NCBI GenBank assembly: GCA_023213395.1
Contig: CM041465.1
Location: 150,171,741 to 150,235,740, forward strand
Length of the DNA: 64,000 nt
From: Cycas panzhihuaensis
Taxonomy: Eukaryota > Cycadophyta
Reading direction: 5' to 3'
Each line of letters begins with the position of its first letter. Position 1 is the first letter of the stretch. The notes beneath the pieces were generated by a model. The model saw only the letters and a list, made by a program, of their open reading frames with translations, was not told the DNA's origin and ran no database searches. Positions 48,432-60,880 of the stretch are shown here, piece after piece. The position numbers and the translations under genes were made by a program.

Positions 48432-48855
48432 ATGGCATTACTCATCTTCACTGATGGTGGAAGTCATGGAAACCCAGGCCCTTCTGTGACTGCATGGATC
48501 CTCCATGACCCCTCTAGACACGACTACCTTCGTTCTGGGGTCTTCCTTCTTGAAGTTACCAATAATAAAGTTGAGTATACGACTATTATTGAAGCCCTTA
48601 CTGACACGCTCTCTTCTACCATGGACCCATCATCCTTCTTTATAACTCTCAAGTCATTGTGTCATAGCTCACCCACGTTTACCAGGTGTGTTACCCACAC
48701 TTAAGGGCCTTCGCCTCAATTGTTAGGTCCCATTTGTCTCATTTTTCTTCCATACATATCCAACATATTCCCCAAGACCATAATGCTAAGACAGATGACC
48801 TAGTATGTTTCATCCTCGAGCATCGTCTCCCTCTCCTTAATGATCCTCCTTAAGG
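48432..48855 (+). pseudogene. second RNase H (plant/archaeal-like type), broken
   Basis: Starts at ATG 48432: MALLIFTDGGSHGNPGPS, TAWILHDPSRHDY, then NNKVEYTTIIEALTD. A frameshift near 48640 leads to LYNSQVIVS-stop-LTHVYQV, and further on FSSIHIQHIPQDHNAKTDDL. The TDGG.S.GNPGP start, the NN..EY..(I/L)..AL block and the H.PR.HN..AD.L end define the aRH type found in Tat-lineage gypsy elements and some plant LINEs. Catalytic Asp (TDGG), Glu (VEY) and last Asp (KTDD) remain; the third (SDSQ) reads N-S-Q. The ordinary RNase H lies 5.5 kb upstream. Confidence 0.88.
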
Positions 48856-49336
48856 AACTTATTAAATCGCCCAAGAACCCAGGTTCCGTATTGTCCTATC
48901 TTCCAAGTCATAATCTGTTTGTACCTCTAAGAGCTAGCCACTAATGAGGTTAAACTATGGTGACCACCAGGTTTGTTTTCCTTACTTTATCCTTTGTACC
49001 ACTCTCAGTACATAATCCCCATTGTTTTGACTCTCTTATGTACATAACATCTCATTCATACCATCTGTTTGATCATGTTCGTAATTACTTCCACTATTTG
49101 CCTTACACTCATGCAACTGAGGGCAGCCCCCCATTCTATTATCATTTCTAGTCAACTCTAGGGTGATGCATAGGTAACCCCTATGCTACCACTTTTTCAT
49201 CTCCCTATCCATGTATCCAACCACGATACTTACCATTACCCTTAGTTGATAACATTATTATATTTGTTGTATATTGTTAACTTTTTGTTTCTAGCATTCA
49301 CCGTCACATTACGCTTATGAGCAGCGAGGCTCTACT
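48856..49336. other. 3' untranslated part of gypsy element
   Basis: No coding motif; leads to the polypurine tract. Confidence 0.5.
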
Positions 49337-49349
49337 ACCAAGAGGGTAG
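49337..49349 (+). other. gypsy polypurine tract
   Basis: accaagagggtag immediately before the 3' LTR start tgtttctcaac. Confidence 0.75.
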
Positions 49350-52300
49350 TGTTTCTCAACTATTAGGAATGGACACGGGCAGGTCGACTCAAGTAAGTGT
49401 AGGTATGCTTCTATCTCTACCCTTGTTAGTTTTAGAAAAGGTAGGTTGAAGCACTTCACCTACGTTGCATGATGATTGACTCACTACACGACCACTATGC
49501 ATCCATTGCTTGACCACATCGCATCTTAGTACTTTTTCAGCCTATGACAATCTAGGGATACATATCCCATGGCATTCCATAACCCTCCTCCATGTCTCCA
49601 CAATATCCCCAAGTACCATTTAGCTTCTGCAACCCACACTACATCACTCATCGGTGTATCATGACCCCTAACAACCCGCATGGGCCTGATCGTAGCCTTG
49701 TGTCCACTTGTTATCCTCCTAGGGAACATATTGCCTTTGTTGCTTGCTCATTGTGGCCTCTCTAAATCCTATAACCCTATTTTTTCCACTTGGATACAGT
49801 ACCATACTTCCTCATGCCTTAGTTTCCCCTTCTTTTAGAGCTTCCAAGCTCTCCTTTCTCTCTTTTTGATTTGTTTCTACCACACTGTGTTAAACTTTAC
49901 AGTACCACTGCAAACTTCATAGTACTACTAAGTTTACCATAGGGCGACTGTCAACAATTATTTTTTTTTAATTTACCCATACCTAATTTTGTATGTATTG
50001 TAACATGCGATAATGACTTATCTCTGACCTAAGTCAAATCCTAATCTCTCGATTGAGCTAGGGTTAGGTTTAGAAACCTAAAAACACCCTTATTTAGGCT
50101 CTCTCTCACTCATTTTTTTCACTACTTCCTCCAAAAATGCCCTATAAATAGGACCAAGTCTATTACATCTGCTTCTCAACCATCTACCATCCTCTTATAG
50201 CTCTAGATATGTGGTTGTAGGCTTGCAGTGTGGCCAGCCAAGATAAGATCATGCTCCAAATGCTCCATCAAGTTCCATCTACCTTTCTTACTCTAGTTTT
50301 CTTCCTACTTACTTCACCATTGGGGTTTTCTCTTGCAAACACCACAGGGTTTGCTCCTCCATTTAATTTCATAGGTAGATCTGCCTAAGATCCTCCTATA
50401 ATAAATACCTCTTAGTTAGTCCTTTGCTTTCTTTCCTTTGAGCAATATAAATACTACTTGCCAATACTTTTTTGCAGTAACTTTTTCTTCCTTTCTATTG
50501 CAAACAGGAAGTAAACCCTTCTCTTTTGCCTGTCTTTTCTTTCTTTTGGCTCCTTCCTAGTTTCTTCAAGGAGGTAGTAAGGGAGAGGCACCTATGGAGA
50601 GTGAAAGGAGCTAAAGGGAAGGTTTTGCACCCAATGAGCCTTCTCCTCAAGGGTAGTCCCCTTCTCTCCTCACCTCTCCCTTCTTCATAACTCCCTTGAG
50701 TTCCCAAAAGGCCATTAGAAGATAGATCATTACTGGTAGCATCATAAGTAGCCCATTGCTACACTTGCAACTAGCCCAGCTAATCCCACATGGGTGGGGT
50801 TTTAGCCTCCACTCCATATTCTCTTGTCCCTTAGTTCTAAACTTTTACAAAAATCGTAAAAGTTGTGTGTTGTAACTTCTACAACATTGGCAATGTTTAC
50901 AACATTTCTTGCCATCATTGCCTATATTCTTAGGAGTTGGTTTACATTTGTTCCCCCTTTCATCTTGATACTTGGGGTCAACGTGGAGCACCTTTGATTT
51001 GGAGGGTTATCCATTTTGAGGCTAACCACCCTTCCTCTTTCTCTCTCCTCCCTTTTCCTATATTATATACCAAATAATATACAAAGCATTAGGAGTGATA
51101 TTAGTATTGAATATATCTCTTTTAACTAAGATAGTTGCATCTTGTCACTTTCCATATTACATATATGTCCTGCATATGTTTGGTACCCCTTAGAAAAGGA
51201 CAAACCTGATTTGGTTCCAGGTTTTTTATTGTGATTGGAGAGAAAGGGGACTTCATCTAAGGTACATTCCCCTCCCTTCAATAGTTACTTTCTTTTGCTT
51301 TTAAAGTTGTAGAATAGAGTTACTATCGCCTTTACATTTCCTCATGCTACATTTCCTTTTTTCCTTTTGATTTCAGGGGAAGGTTAGGAAGCCCCCTCCT
51401 TCACCGACACTCCTCCCATTATGCCATCCATAGTTAGGAGAAGGGTGAAGATCGCAAGCATGGCGAGGAAAATGCTACTTCAGTCATCACATTCTAGGTA
51501 TGCCTCCCTTGTTTTAGCCTTCTTCTCCTTATCTCTTTCCCCTCTTTTGAATATCATTTGGGTAAAAAGGGAAGAAAAAGATTGGTTTGGTTCTCTTGCA
51601 CTTCACTTACTTATTTTTTTTTCAAAGCTCATATAGTAAATATTTAGGCACTTGCATGTGTGTGCCCCTCCCATTTCGTTGTATCATCACCTAGTAACCT
51701 TGCAGTCTTTTACATGAGCTTTGTGTCACATAGTGATCTCTTTGATCTCCCCTTCTTGCATCTAAAAAAATAAAGGAGAGTGAGGTTGCATACATACGTA
51801 AATGAGAGAGAGCGAGAAAGATTTGTGTTACTTTTTTTTCCTTAAAAATGTAGTTTCCTTTAAATATAAGGACATAACATTGCCATATATATCACACTCT
51901 TGCCTTACATTTCTTTACCATATGCTAAACAAAGATAAATATAAAGATAACCATTTTTGTTGACTCATGACTCCTAAGATACTCCTTAGGTTTGGAACCT
52001 TAAAAGCCCTCTTCCTAAGGTCGTTTCCCTTATCTTTCTTATTTCTCTAGGCTAGACTTCCTTAGTTTGGTCTTTAGGTCAATGTCTAGCTTGTGAAACT
52101 AGCCATCATCTTGACCACTTATATTACAAGCCGCCTTAGGCTTACATGTGTGTTCTTCCCTTTTTCTTATTAAGGATCATCCCTTTCATAACCCCTTCAC
52201 GCAAGGATCCATTCCCTCGCCTCTTTCCTCCCTCCTTCAGCCATCCAAGGATGGGAGGGCCCCTTTTGAGGTTACTTGGGAAACCAAGGAGATCCTTCAT

Positions 52301-52508
52301 CTATCCACCACTCTAGATTGATGAAGAGTTGCCTCAAAGGAGTTTGTGCACCATTTGTGGGTCCTAGAACGATGTTTTGATGCATAGACACCCTTTGTGG
52401 GTGATTTCCTTCACTTGTCATTGTAGGTCCATAGCCACCTAAATCCATTAGTTGTTTGGATTGATCTCATTTGAGTGTAGCAACCCCTCCCCCCCCAAAG
52501 AGGTGTGA
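49350..52508 (+). repeat. gypsy 3' LTR
   Basis: About 3.16 kb, colinear with 34465-37616. It keeps the TG start that the 5' copy has lost. A run of C's (52485-52496) lies near its right end. Confidence 0.88.
50143..50150 (+). promoter_or_regulatory. possible LTR TATA box
   Basis: tataaata in 'cctataaataggacc', a good TATA match in GC-richer context. The 5' LTR has ctgcaaatagg at the same place (35261-35270), so the 5' copy has lost it. Other AT-rich words in the LTR are alternatives. Confidence 0.3.
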
Positions 52509-53130
52509 TTCTAGTAACATTTTAGAGGTTGCAAGAATTTTGAAAAATATGACAATCAATTAAAAATATTTTTTGATAGTATCTTGGTTGTAGTACTATG
52601 AAAAATATAATATTACATGTAAAACATGATAAATTAAATTTATTGCATCTTTTGCACTGACAAAAACATGATATTATATGTAAAATATGATAAATTTAAT
52701 TTATCATATTTTTTGTATAATATCATATTTTTTACAAAACAAAAAATGCAATAAGTCAACATCAATAAATTAGCTCATGTTTCATTATAAAAGAAAAAGT
52801 CAGAAAAAGGCTCATAACAATTTAGAAAAGGAAAATTCACTCATTGAGGTCATGGGATAAAAATAAGCAGTCAGTAAAGCATACATTTAAGAGCTAGAAA
52901 ATTGGAAAAAGAGGTTGGAGTAATCTCTCAATGTGAACTTAGATTCATTATATAATTTCATGCATAAAGATTTACATCATAGATGATATAAAACAAACCA
53001 TACAAGCACACCAAAAACATCCAATCAAAGCATCATTGCAAGGATGTAAATAATCCAAACTACACTATTATGAATTAATGCAAGATAGGAGGGAGAGGAA
53101 TTAGACTTGAACATGATAGAAAGGGCATAG
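52509..53130. repeat. AT-rich dispersed repeat, copy 2, right part
   Basis: Matches about 57-720 ('ctagtaacattttagagg', then both foldbacks, then 'tcattatataatttcatgcataaagattta'). The joined copy 2 has no gypsy counterpart in copy 1, which acts as the empty site. Confidence 0.75.
52662..52733. repeat. foldback in repeat copy 2
   Basis: Arms at about 52662-52695 and 52698-52733: 'acatgatattatatgtaaaatatgataaatt' and its near complement, with a loop of two or three bases. Confidence 0.75.
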
Positions 53131-56100
53131 CATGATGAATATGCTCTTTACCCAATGTGTCTCACTGATAAACTTATATTCATCTCCATCTATCTTAAAG
53201 TCAAAGGATATCATTAGTTCCCTAGTGGTAATATGAAAATCTCTATGTGCTCACATAGAACTCCTTTTACACATATTTCTTTAAGTAGTGTGAGGAAACT
53301 TAGTACCATTTGTTCTTGAACAAGATCACTCGACTTTAGTAAACCACTTTTGTTAAAGCATATATAAATGAATTCCAAGCACTCTAAAACCAAAATTTTT
53401 AACACATACTCTTATTAACTCATTTTTAGTTAAACTTAAGGAGTGCCATTTGCACATACCTCAAGACCCACCATCTCACCACACTTTGTGAGATAATATA
53501 TATGGTAAAGTTAATTAAATTAGAGTTCATTGTCAATTATTGCATGTTTTCTTATCACATCTTACCTTTATAATAGTGACAAACTATAAATAATTTTCAT
53601 CACTTATCACCAATACTAGCCCCAACATTAACTCCTATTTAACTAGTAGATTCCCTCTAAGTCTTAGTAGTAGAAGCTACTAAATGTTGAGAAGTTAGTT
53701 TATGTATCAAATGAGCAAATAAATGGTCATGTGATCATCATAAAGTTTATAAGTCTTGAGGTTCTATTTTTGTTATTGACCCAGATATATTGACTAATAT
53801 TAATATAGATCCTAAACTTAAGTCATATGAAGACCACTCTCTTGACCCACACCAAGATCTTGACATGGATATCTCTTTATCTATTATATCTAAGGACTCT
53901 TTCCCAAATAACCTAATGTTTAAAGGCTCTTTATGTACTTCTTCCCTATCAATCCTTATCAATTTTAGTACCTCTCTCAACTTCATCACTATTGGCATCA
54001 CTTAATAATTAAGCTTGTATATTATTCCTAAAATAGGGTTTAATGTATCTCTCCCCAACTAAGAAGTCCTTTATTATTTAGATGAGATTAAAAACCTTTA
54101 TATACAAATAGGAATACACACCCTACTATGAGGACCCAACCTTGTTTCAACTTGATCTTCTATCTTTCTTGGACAAGTTACTCCTTGAGTTATGTATGCA
54201 TGTAAAGTCTTCTTCATTTAACACTTTTCTCATATATAAATTCTTCTTATATCATAGTCTTATTCACCCTATGCAAGGTGGATGTTTATTCCATACTCCA
54301 CAAGATGTGAGGGTGCACCATTTGGTTCTGTTCATTAGCATGGTTAGTAGGTTTATATCATATTATATTACAAGGTCTTGGACTTGTCCTTTAACACCTT
54401 GAATCATGTAATTTTATATTTTTATTTTATTATGGATTACATAATACAAAAGCCAATTAGTTTATTCTAGATGGGTAATGCAGATAGGGGAGCATTTGAT
54501 ATGAATGAAGGGGGAATAGAGGGGTAAAATAAATGTAAAGATACATGTTAATTTTAAGAGCTCAATTGGCAAACATAAAAAAATGCAGAGAATGATTTCA
54601 CCAAGTGGAAGAGTAAGCTTTTAACTTTATAGCAGTTATGATATCACAAAAAATGGACTTCAAAATAAAAGGATATAAAGCTTTAAAGCAAGTAAAGGAG
54701 TGCATCTAACAATTATGAAAATGAACCCTTGAGATTAAATAACTACCTACAAAGTCACAGAAATGTGAAGACATAATGACAAATGATAGATCTACATAAT
54801 TCCATATGTAATTCTCTCATTCATTGATAAATCCACCTCAAACCAACCTAGCTTATGTCATAAGAAAATGATTGAATATCTAGACAATCAAGGATCATTA
54901 AGAGACTTATGATGTAGTGGTACTTTTCAAAATTAGATATAGTAGGTAGTTGATAATCATTTTTAAACTATAGTAACTAGAAGCATTTGTAGCTATCATA
55001 GATTAAATTTCTTCCATAGAGCCACAATGCCATTAATAGAAGGGAATCAATTGACTCTAAAATAATAGAAAATCCAAGAAATCATAGGAAATATGTAGAC
55101 AATAGATAGAAGAGAAGAGACTGAGGTGGTGATCAAACTTCTGACACCCAACTTTAATGTCATTTAGTAGCAAGAACTAACTCTAAGAGATAGAAGTCTA
55201 AATAATAGAGACAAAGTTGAGAGAGGGTGGAGATAGAATGGAACTAAAGAGATTTTAGAGAATGCAAAGAGCTTGGGTGCATCTCTAAGAATAATAGAGA
55301 AAGAATACAATAAAAATACCTACTTCTTTAGAAGGAAAATTATATTACTATGTGAAGAAAAGAGGATAAAAAAAAATGTCTAGTTTTTGTATTCAAGGTT
55401 TTATGGTATATTAACTAGTTTATTTGAGGTTTTATACAACCTAAAATTATTAGTTTTAATAGTTGAAGGTTTGTATCTCTTAAGTAATTTGTATAATTTT
55501 TTTTATAGACTAGTAATTGGACTTGCTTGTATGAGATATCTATAGCTTAGAATTATAGTTTTATAGATTGTTACCTAGATTGGTTTGGTATCCTCTAGGT
55601 GAGCACTACCAACACATGAAGGGATATGATTAGATGATGTTAGGAACATGTGTATGGATTATTCCTTAATTCTCTTTAGGTTTTTTTGAAGGTGCTAATT
55701 TTAGTTTGAGATAGGATGTTGAGTGTATCTCCCCTATGCTCTAAGTACAATGGTTATAAAGGTCCATGGATGCTAAGTGTATACCTCCATGGCTGTGTTA
55801 TAAAGGACTTTAGATGTTAAGTTAGTTTTTTCACTTTCTTGTAAGTTGGATATTTTATGTGCATGAGTAATGCTTATATAATATGGATTACTACCTTATG
55901 TATAGATAAGTTACATGGTATGAAACACTCACCTCTCATAGATGAGAGCTAGTGATCATATATGTAGTTGAGTGTGGTAAGAAGCACATAATCCATTACC
56001 TTTATGTGATCTGTGGTCTAGGACATGCATGGTCATATAGAGGGATAGTTTAATAAGATTACTTTAATAAGCAACCATGTGTGGATGGCATCTCTAGTTA

Positions 56101-56571
56101 TGTTTTGAAGAATGAGCAAAGTTAGAGATGTGAAATATTATAGTTGAAAATAAAAGTATTATATTAGTAATTAAAAAGTTTACAACATCAACCATTTGTA
56201 GAGGTATTATAGAAGTGATTAAAGAATTTTAGTAAAAACTACTTATAAATTGTATTCTAAAGAAGCTTTATATAAAAAGGTTTATCTAGGAATTGAGTGA
56301 AGAGTAAACACCAGTAATCTAGTGTTCCTATCATAAACTCAAGCTGGAGGGTAGTTTCCTTCACAAGATTTCAATTGCTTAGGTGTTAAATACACCTAAA
56401 GCAATTTGATTAGCCTCCTTTTTAGTCAAGATGAATATATGTAAAGATGTATAATTAGTGAATGGAAATACTATATCTTTTACTGTATATTCTAAAATTA
56501 TATTTGGCTCTTTAAGGGATACATTGTTTGGGTTGTTAGTATTATTGTATCTACTTTCAATAATAAAAGAA
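53131..56571. other. no gene seen
   Basis: 3.4 kb of AT-rich DNA. Small frames on both strands at 53747-54005 and 54142-54402 carry no motif I recognise. No LTR pair found. atcta (56572-56576) is the probable target duplication of copia D. Confidence 0.45.
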
Positions 56572-56576
56572 ATCTA

Positions 56577-56888
56577 TGAAGGAAGGATGGATCTAGGAAA
56601 TAAATCACTCACATGTACATAATGGAAATAGATAATGAAATAGAGATGAAATAGGATATGAGAGCAAGGCTTAGAGGTGAGAATGAATAATGACTCTCTC
56701 CTTGAGATTTTGCCTTTTGTTATTAAGAGTGGGCATTAGGGTTAGGATTTTCCTACCTAATGCAATGAACCTAAAATTACATTTAAATGCACATAAAGTG
56801 TATTTTATTAAGAGACTAATGCTAACAATATATCTTAAGGTCACTTAATTAATCTACACAAATGACCTTGATACATTAACCTCTTTCA
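56577..56888 (-). repeat. copia D 3' LTR
   Basis: 312 bp, tgaaggaagg...ctctttca, followed by the polypurine tract (minus strand cattaagggagggat). Confidence 0.9.
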
Positions 56889-57389
56889 ATCCCTCCCTTA
56901 ATGATGGAAGATCATTTTGAGAAAATATATTCTATGAAGTCTTCATTTGAGATTCATTATTACATTAAAATTCTAATTGACACTTTTATGGGAAAACCCT
57001 CATTTGGAATAAAAACTCACAAACTTTCTAAGATCTATAGCCATTTTTATAAATCAAAATGGCTAAGGTGGATCTTTGATGTAGTATGATAGCAAAGTAG
57101 CTTAAATGTACAGCTTAATCTACTAAGTCTCCATATACCATTTGGCCATCCCTTATGCCTTTTCAAGTTCTCATAGGTTTTGATTTTCTAAAACTAGTAC
57201 AACCCTTATCCTTCTATACCCACATGGGATTTTCACAAATAGGATAGAGTAGAGACTTATTCTTTCATGCCCATAAGGGATCCTCATGAATATAATAGAG
57301 TATGATAATCTCGTTGCCAGTTTCTTTGACCAGTCGAAGATAGAGACCCTAAGGCCGAGCTGCCTTCAAAATTATTCAAACTTCACCTT

Positions 57390-57720
57390 TTATAGTAATT
57401 TGGTGAAGATATCAACCACTTGATCTATTGTGAGATAGTATTCTAATTGAATTTTTCTATCATGAACAAGTTCTCTAATCCTATAGACTTTCGTACTTAT
57501 GTATTTGGTATGCTCATTAAATACAAAATTTTTTACCATGTGGATTATTAATTGATTATCCACACAAAGGCTAATAAGACTTGTTTGGGTGATGTTCATT
57601 GTTTCTAATAATTCTCTAAGCCATATCACCTCCTTGTTAGTCTCAGAAGTAGTAATGTATTCAACATCGGTAGTTGAATCAACAACTATCTTATGTCGTC
57701 TAGATCTCCATCATATTGGT
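57390..57720 (-). pseudogene. copia D RNase H domain
   Basis: MIWLRELLETMNITQTSLIS, LCVDNQLIIHMVKNFVFN, TKYISTKVYRIRELVHD and QVVDIFTKLL at 57390-57629, an open stretch in one frame. It keeps the Asp of VDNQ. The upstream VVDSTTDVEYITTSETN-like part continues to about 57700. Colinear with copia C. Confidence 0.88.
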
Positions 57721-57899
57721 GATATTCTAAAAAATATTACATACCTAGACATAGATCTTCATGTACCTTTATCTCTTACAAAGTCTGAGTCTATACATAT
57801 AGAAAGCTTAGATTCATTATTAGGATCATACAACAAATCAAATTTGATGGTTGTATTTAGGTATTTTAACACTCGAACTACAGCCTATTAGTGATTCTA

Positions 57900-58880
57900 C
57901 TTAGGATTTGTCATGAATCGTGGAAGAATACTAATAGAGTGTGTAATATCTGGCCCTATATTGGTAGTGGAGATGAGACTACCTATAAGTTTCCTATAGA
58001 GTATCGCGTCTACCTCCCTAGTGTTACTATCAACTGAGAGTTTGGTATTAGGGTCCATAGGTAAAGCCATTGATCAAGCATCTTCTAACTAAAACTTGGT
58101 TAGAAGATCATTGATGCATTTTTCTTGGGAGAGGAAAATTTTTCTATTCTTTTATGTTACTTCAATTCTCAAGTAATATTTCATCAAACTGAGGTTAGAT
58201 AATTTGAATATTTTGCCAAGGTCATTTTTCAGTTAGCTTATTGCCTGTTCACTATTACCCATTACTAGCATGTCATCCATAAAGATTATGAGATAAGTGA
58301 CTTTGTCCTTTTGGTCTTTGATGAATAATATTGTATCAATATTTTAGTAGTTATAAAGATCATATCCAAGTTACCTAATTCTTTTAGACAACTCAGAAAA
58401 CCAAGCATGAAGGGCTTATTTAAGGCTGTGCAAGGATTTTCTGAGCCTACAAACCTTATGCTCTTAACCTTCGATCTCATATCCTTCTGGTTAAGCTATA
58501 TAAATTTCTTCTTTAATATCTCCATTAAGAAACATAGTCTTAATATTGAGATGGTGGATTTTCTAACCTTGTTGAGTAGCCAAGGCCATAAGAGTTCTAA
58601 TTGTAGGCTACTAAGTTACAGGTGCAAAGACTTCAATGTAGTCAATACCTTCTCTTTATATGAATCCTTTAGCTACTAACCTTACCTTATATTTTTCAAG
58701 GGTGACATCTGATTTATATTTATTTTTGAACACCCATTTATTTTGAACTACCTTTCTACCAAGTAGTGGATTAACAAGCTCCCATGTATCATTTTTCATG
58801 AGAGATTGGTATTCTTTGTTTATTACATTTCTCTAAACTATGTGTTTTATAGCTTTCTAGTATGGGAAGGGCTCTTCATT
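57900..58880 (-). pseudogene. copia D reverse transcriptase (broken)
   Basis: Colinear with copia C: NKW(V)FKNKY near 58720, GFT/REGIDYIEVF near 58640, the LKEEIYI block near 58500, and the catalytic box near 58270-58290 reading IIFMDDMLV (F-M-D-D). GPDIT and LIGSLISTTN-like text towards RNase H. Several stops and shifts; the frames at 58286-58480 and 58407-58679 are out-of-frame readings. Confidence 0.82.
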
Positions 58881-59309
58881 AAGAGTAAGGTGTAGTTTTA
58901 CTAGTTCAAGCTTAGTATATAATGATTCCTATATCTTTGCTCTATGGGTACTTTGAGTGCCAAAATTTCCCACCTCATCTAGTCATATGCCCTTATTGAG
59001 CTGGCAGGCTTTACAAGATCCTCAAGTTAGGAATAAGGTCCTCATTTCCTCAACTTCTTAATTTTCATCTTATTTATTAAATTGATCATTTTATGAGGAG
59101 GATGTTAATGCACCTGAGGAAGATGGTCCTTCTACCACTATTTTACCTTTATCAACTAAAGGTGGAGAGGATGATTCTTCTATAATAGCTTTGCCTTTGT
59201 CAACTCTATTATCTTCAAAGGATGGTAGTGGATATGCACTCATCAGTTCATAGTCATAACTTATATCCTCTAAGGCTCTATTATTAGCTTCTAATATTTG
59301 GAGTAATTT

Positions 59310-59336
59310 ATGATTGTACCCCCCCCCCCCCCCCCA
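59310..59336. repeat. poly-C run in copia D
   Basis: About 17 C in a row where copia C has 'gtccctccctacc'. Slippage or assembly error. Confidence 0.7.
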
Positions 59337-59469
59337 AATTTAAAAATCTAAATATCATACTTAATAACATTATTATAGCAATGTGAGGGTATTTTAGAGT
59401 CTAATCTAAGTAATTAATCCTCTGTCTCTACAAAAATAGCATCTCTAGTAATGATGATTTTTTGTTATG

Positions 59470-60240
59470 AAGGTATAAAGACCTTATATACCTTTTCTTA
59501 TCCATAGGGTATCTAACAATGATGCCTTTAAGTGCCCTTGGCCAGAGTTTATTTTAATCTGCATCCAAAATATGGGCATAGCATGTAAAGCCAAAATTTT
59601 TGAAGTAGTGAATAATGGGGGCTTGTCATGACCACTTTTCATTAGGTGATTGTCCTTCTTTTAATGGGCTAATAGCATTGATATAATAAATAGTTATCCA
59701 AATGGCTTCATCCCATAAGTAGGCAAGTACATTTTTTTATACCAACATAGCTTGAGCCATGTTCATGATTATCCTATTCATGCACTTGGTAACTCTATTT
59801 TGTTATGGGATACTTGCTATTATTGTTTGATATTTGATGCCATTGTCTCGAATGTAGCTTTCAAACTCATATAAGGTATATTCACCACCATTATTAGTTT
59901 GAAGATATTTGAGTTAATAACCTAACTCTTTTTTAGTATGGCTTTCAAATTCTTTGAATATACGAAAGGCTTCATCTTCTGTGTGTAGAAAAGCTACCCA
60001 TACTTTCCTAGTGAAATCATCAATGAAAGAGATGTAATATAACTTACCCTTCAGTAAAGGAATGGACATTGGTCTACATAGATCAGAATGTACCAATTGT
60101 AATGAATGGCTTGATTTCCACTGACTTTTGGGAAAGGGTTATCGATGAGATTTGGCAATGATACAAACTTCACATTTGAAGGGCTTAGAGGAGAACTTTA
60201 GAAGATTTGGAAGAGTGTTACAAAGATCTCTAAATCTATC
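59470..60240 (-). pseudogene. copia D integrase (broken)
   Basis: The N-terminal finger reads HAHMGHVHIDRFRDL and CEVC near 60180-60260. The core at 59914-60110 reads LQLVHSDLCRPMSI with the first Asp intact (Asn in copia C), YISFIDDFTRKVWVAFL and EDEAFRIFKEF. The NGGEYT segment follows in another frame near 59880. The C-terminal block lies near 59480-59520. Confidence 0.85.
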
Positions 60241-60639
60241 AATATGAACATGGCCCATGTGAGCATGCCAAAGAGCTTCTAGTGACAACACTGGGTGGGT
60301 CATAATGGAGTTAAATAGAAATTCTTCATCGACACAAGGGCTTTGGGCATAATGGGCTTCAAAATATGGAGAGTTATTTAGTCAAAAGAGTTTACCAATG
60401 AGATGTCTAGTCAAGACCACTCGATCAGTTAGGGGGTAAATGACTTAGAGAATCTAGTCATTTGTAGTTACAGTTAAATTAAATCCACGAGAGATAAGTG
60501 TAAATAAGGAGAGCAAGTTTTATTTGAGATTAGGTATGTATAAGACATTAAGCAATGTAAAATCTCTTAAGCATGGGAGTTTTAGGTAAATATTACCAAT
60601 TCCATCAATAGGTTATTTTGATTTATTAGCCATGTGAAT

Positions 60640-60880
60640 AACTCCTTAAACATTTGAGTCAAATGTTTGATATAGACTGCGATTATGCCTCATATGTTGA
60701 GTTGCTCCTATGTCCATAATCCACTGTCCATCAATTAAAGCCATATTATTTACAATTCCAATTAGACTTGATATTAGTAAAGGGAATTCAAAAGTGATAT
60801 ATACACATCGAGCTTCAAAGTATCTCTATGGTTGGTCAATGTTATTTGATATTAAAGATCTCTCAATTCTTTGAAAGTGT
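60640..60880 (-). pseudogene. copia D protease region
   Basis: WIMDIGATQHM near 60670-60725, with D-I-G as in B and C; followed by IDGIGNIYLKL, DFTLLNVLYIPNLK and LISRGFNL. Confidence 0.8.

Larger units (their letters stand above)
34465..52508 (+). mobile_element. large Ty3/gypsy element (Tat/Ogre-like) with an antisense extra gene
   Basis: About 18.0 kb. Two LTRs of about 3.15 kb start 'tatttctcaac' / 'tgtttctcaac' and share their entire length. The internal 11.7 kb reads gag, protease, RT, RNase H, integrase, then a spacer carrying an antisense PMD gene, a second RNase H and the polypurine tract. RT before integrase defines Ty3/gypsy. The second RNase H at the 3' end and the great size fit the Tat lineage (Ogre, Retand and relatives). 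All frames are broken. The exact right ends of the LTRs (37610-37618, 52502-52510) and the target duplication are not resolved; candidates are gatca and gattc. Confidence 0.88.

Noticed and set aside
34465-52508. Integrated plant pararetrovirus instead of a gypsy element
   Set aside because: It has two long LTRs, a polypurine tract, an integrase and no movement or coat protein signature.
53747-54402. Possible host exon(s) on either strand
   Set aside because: Both strands are open by chance over the same stretch and no motif or splice pattern supports a gene.
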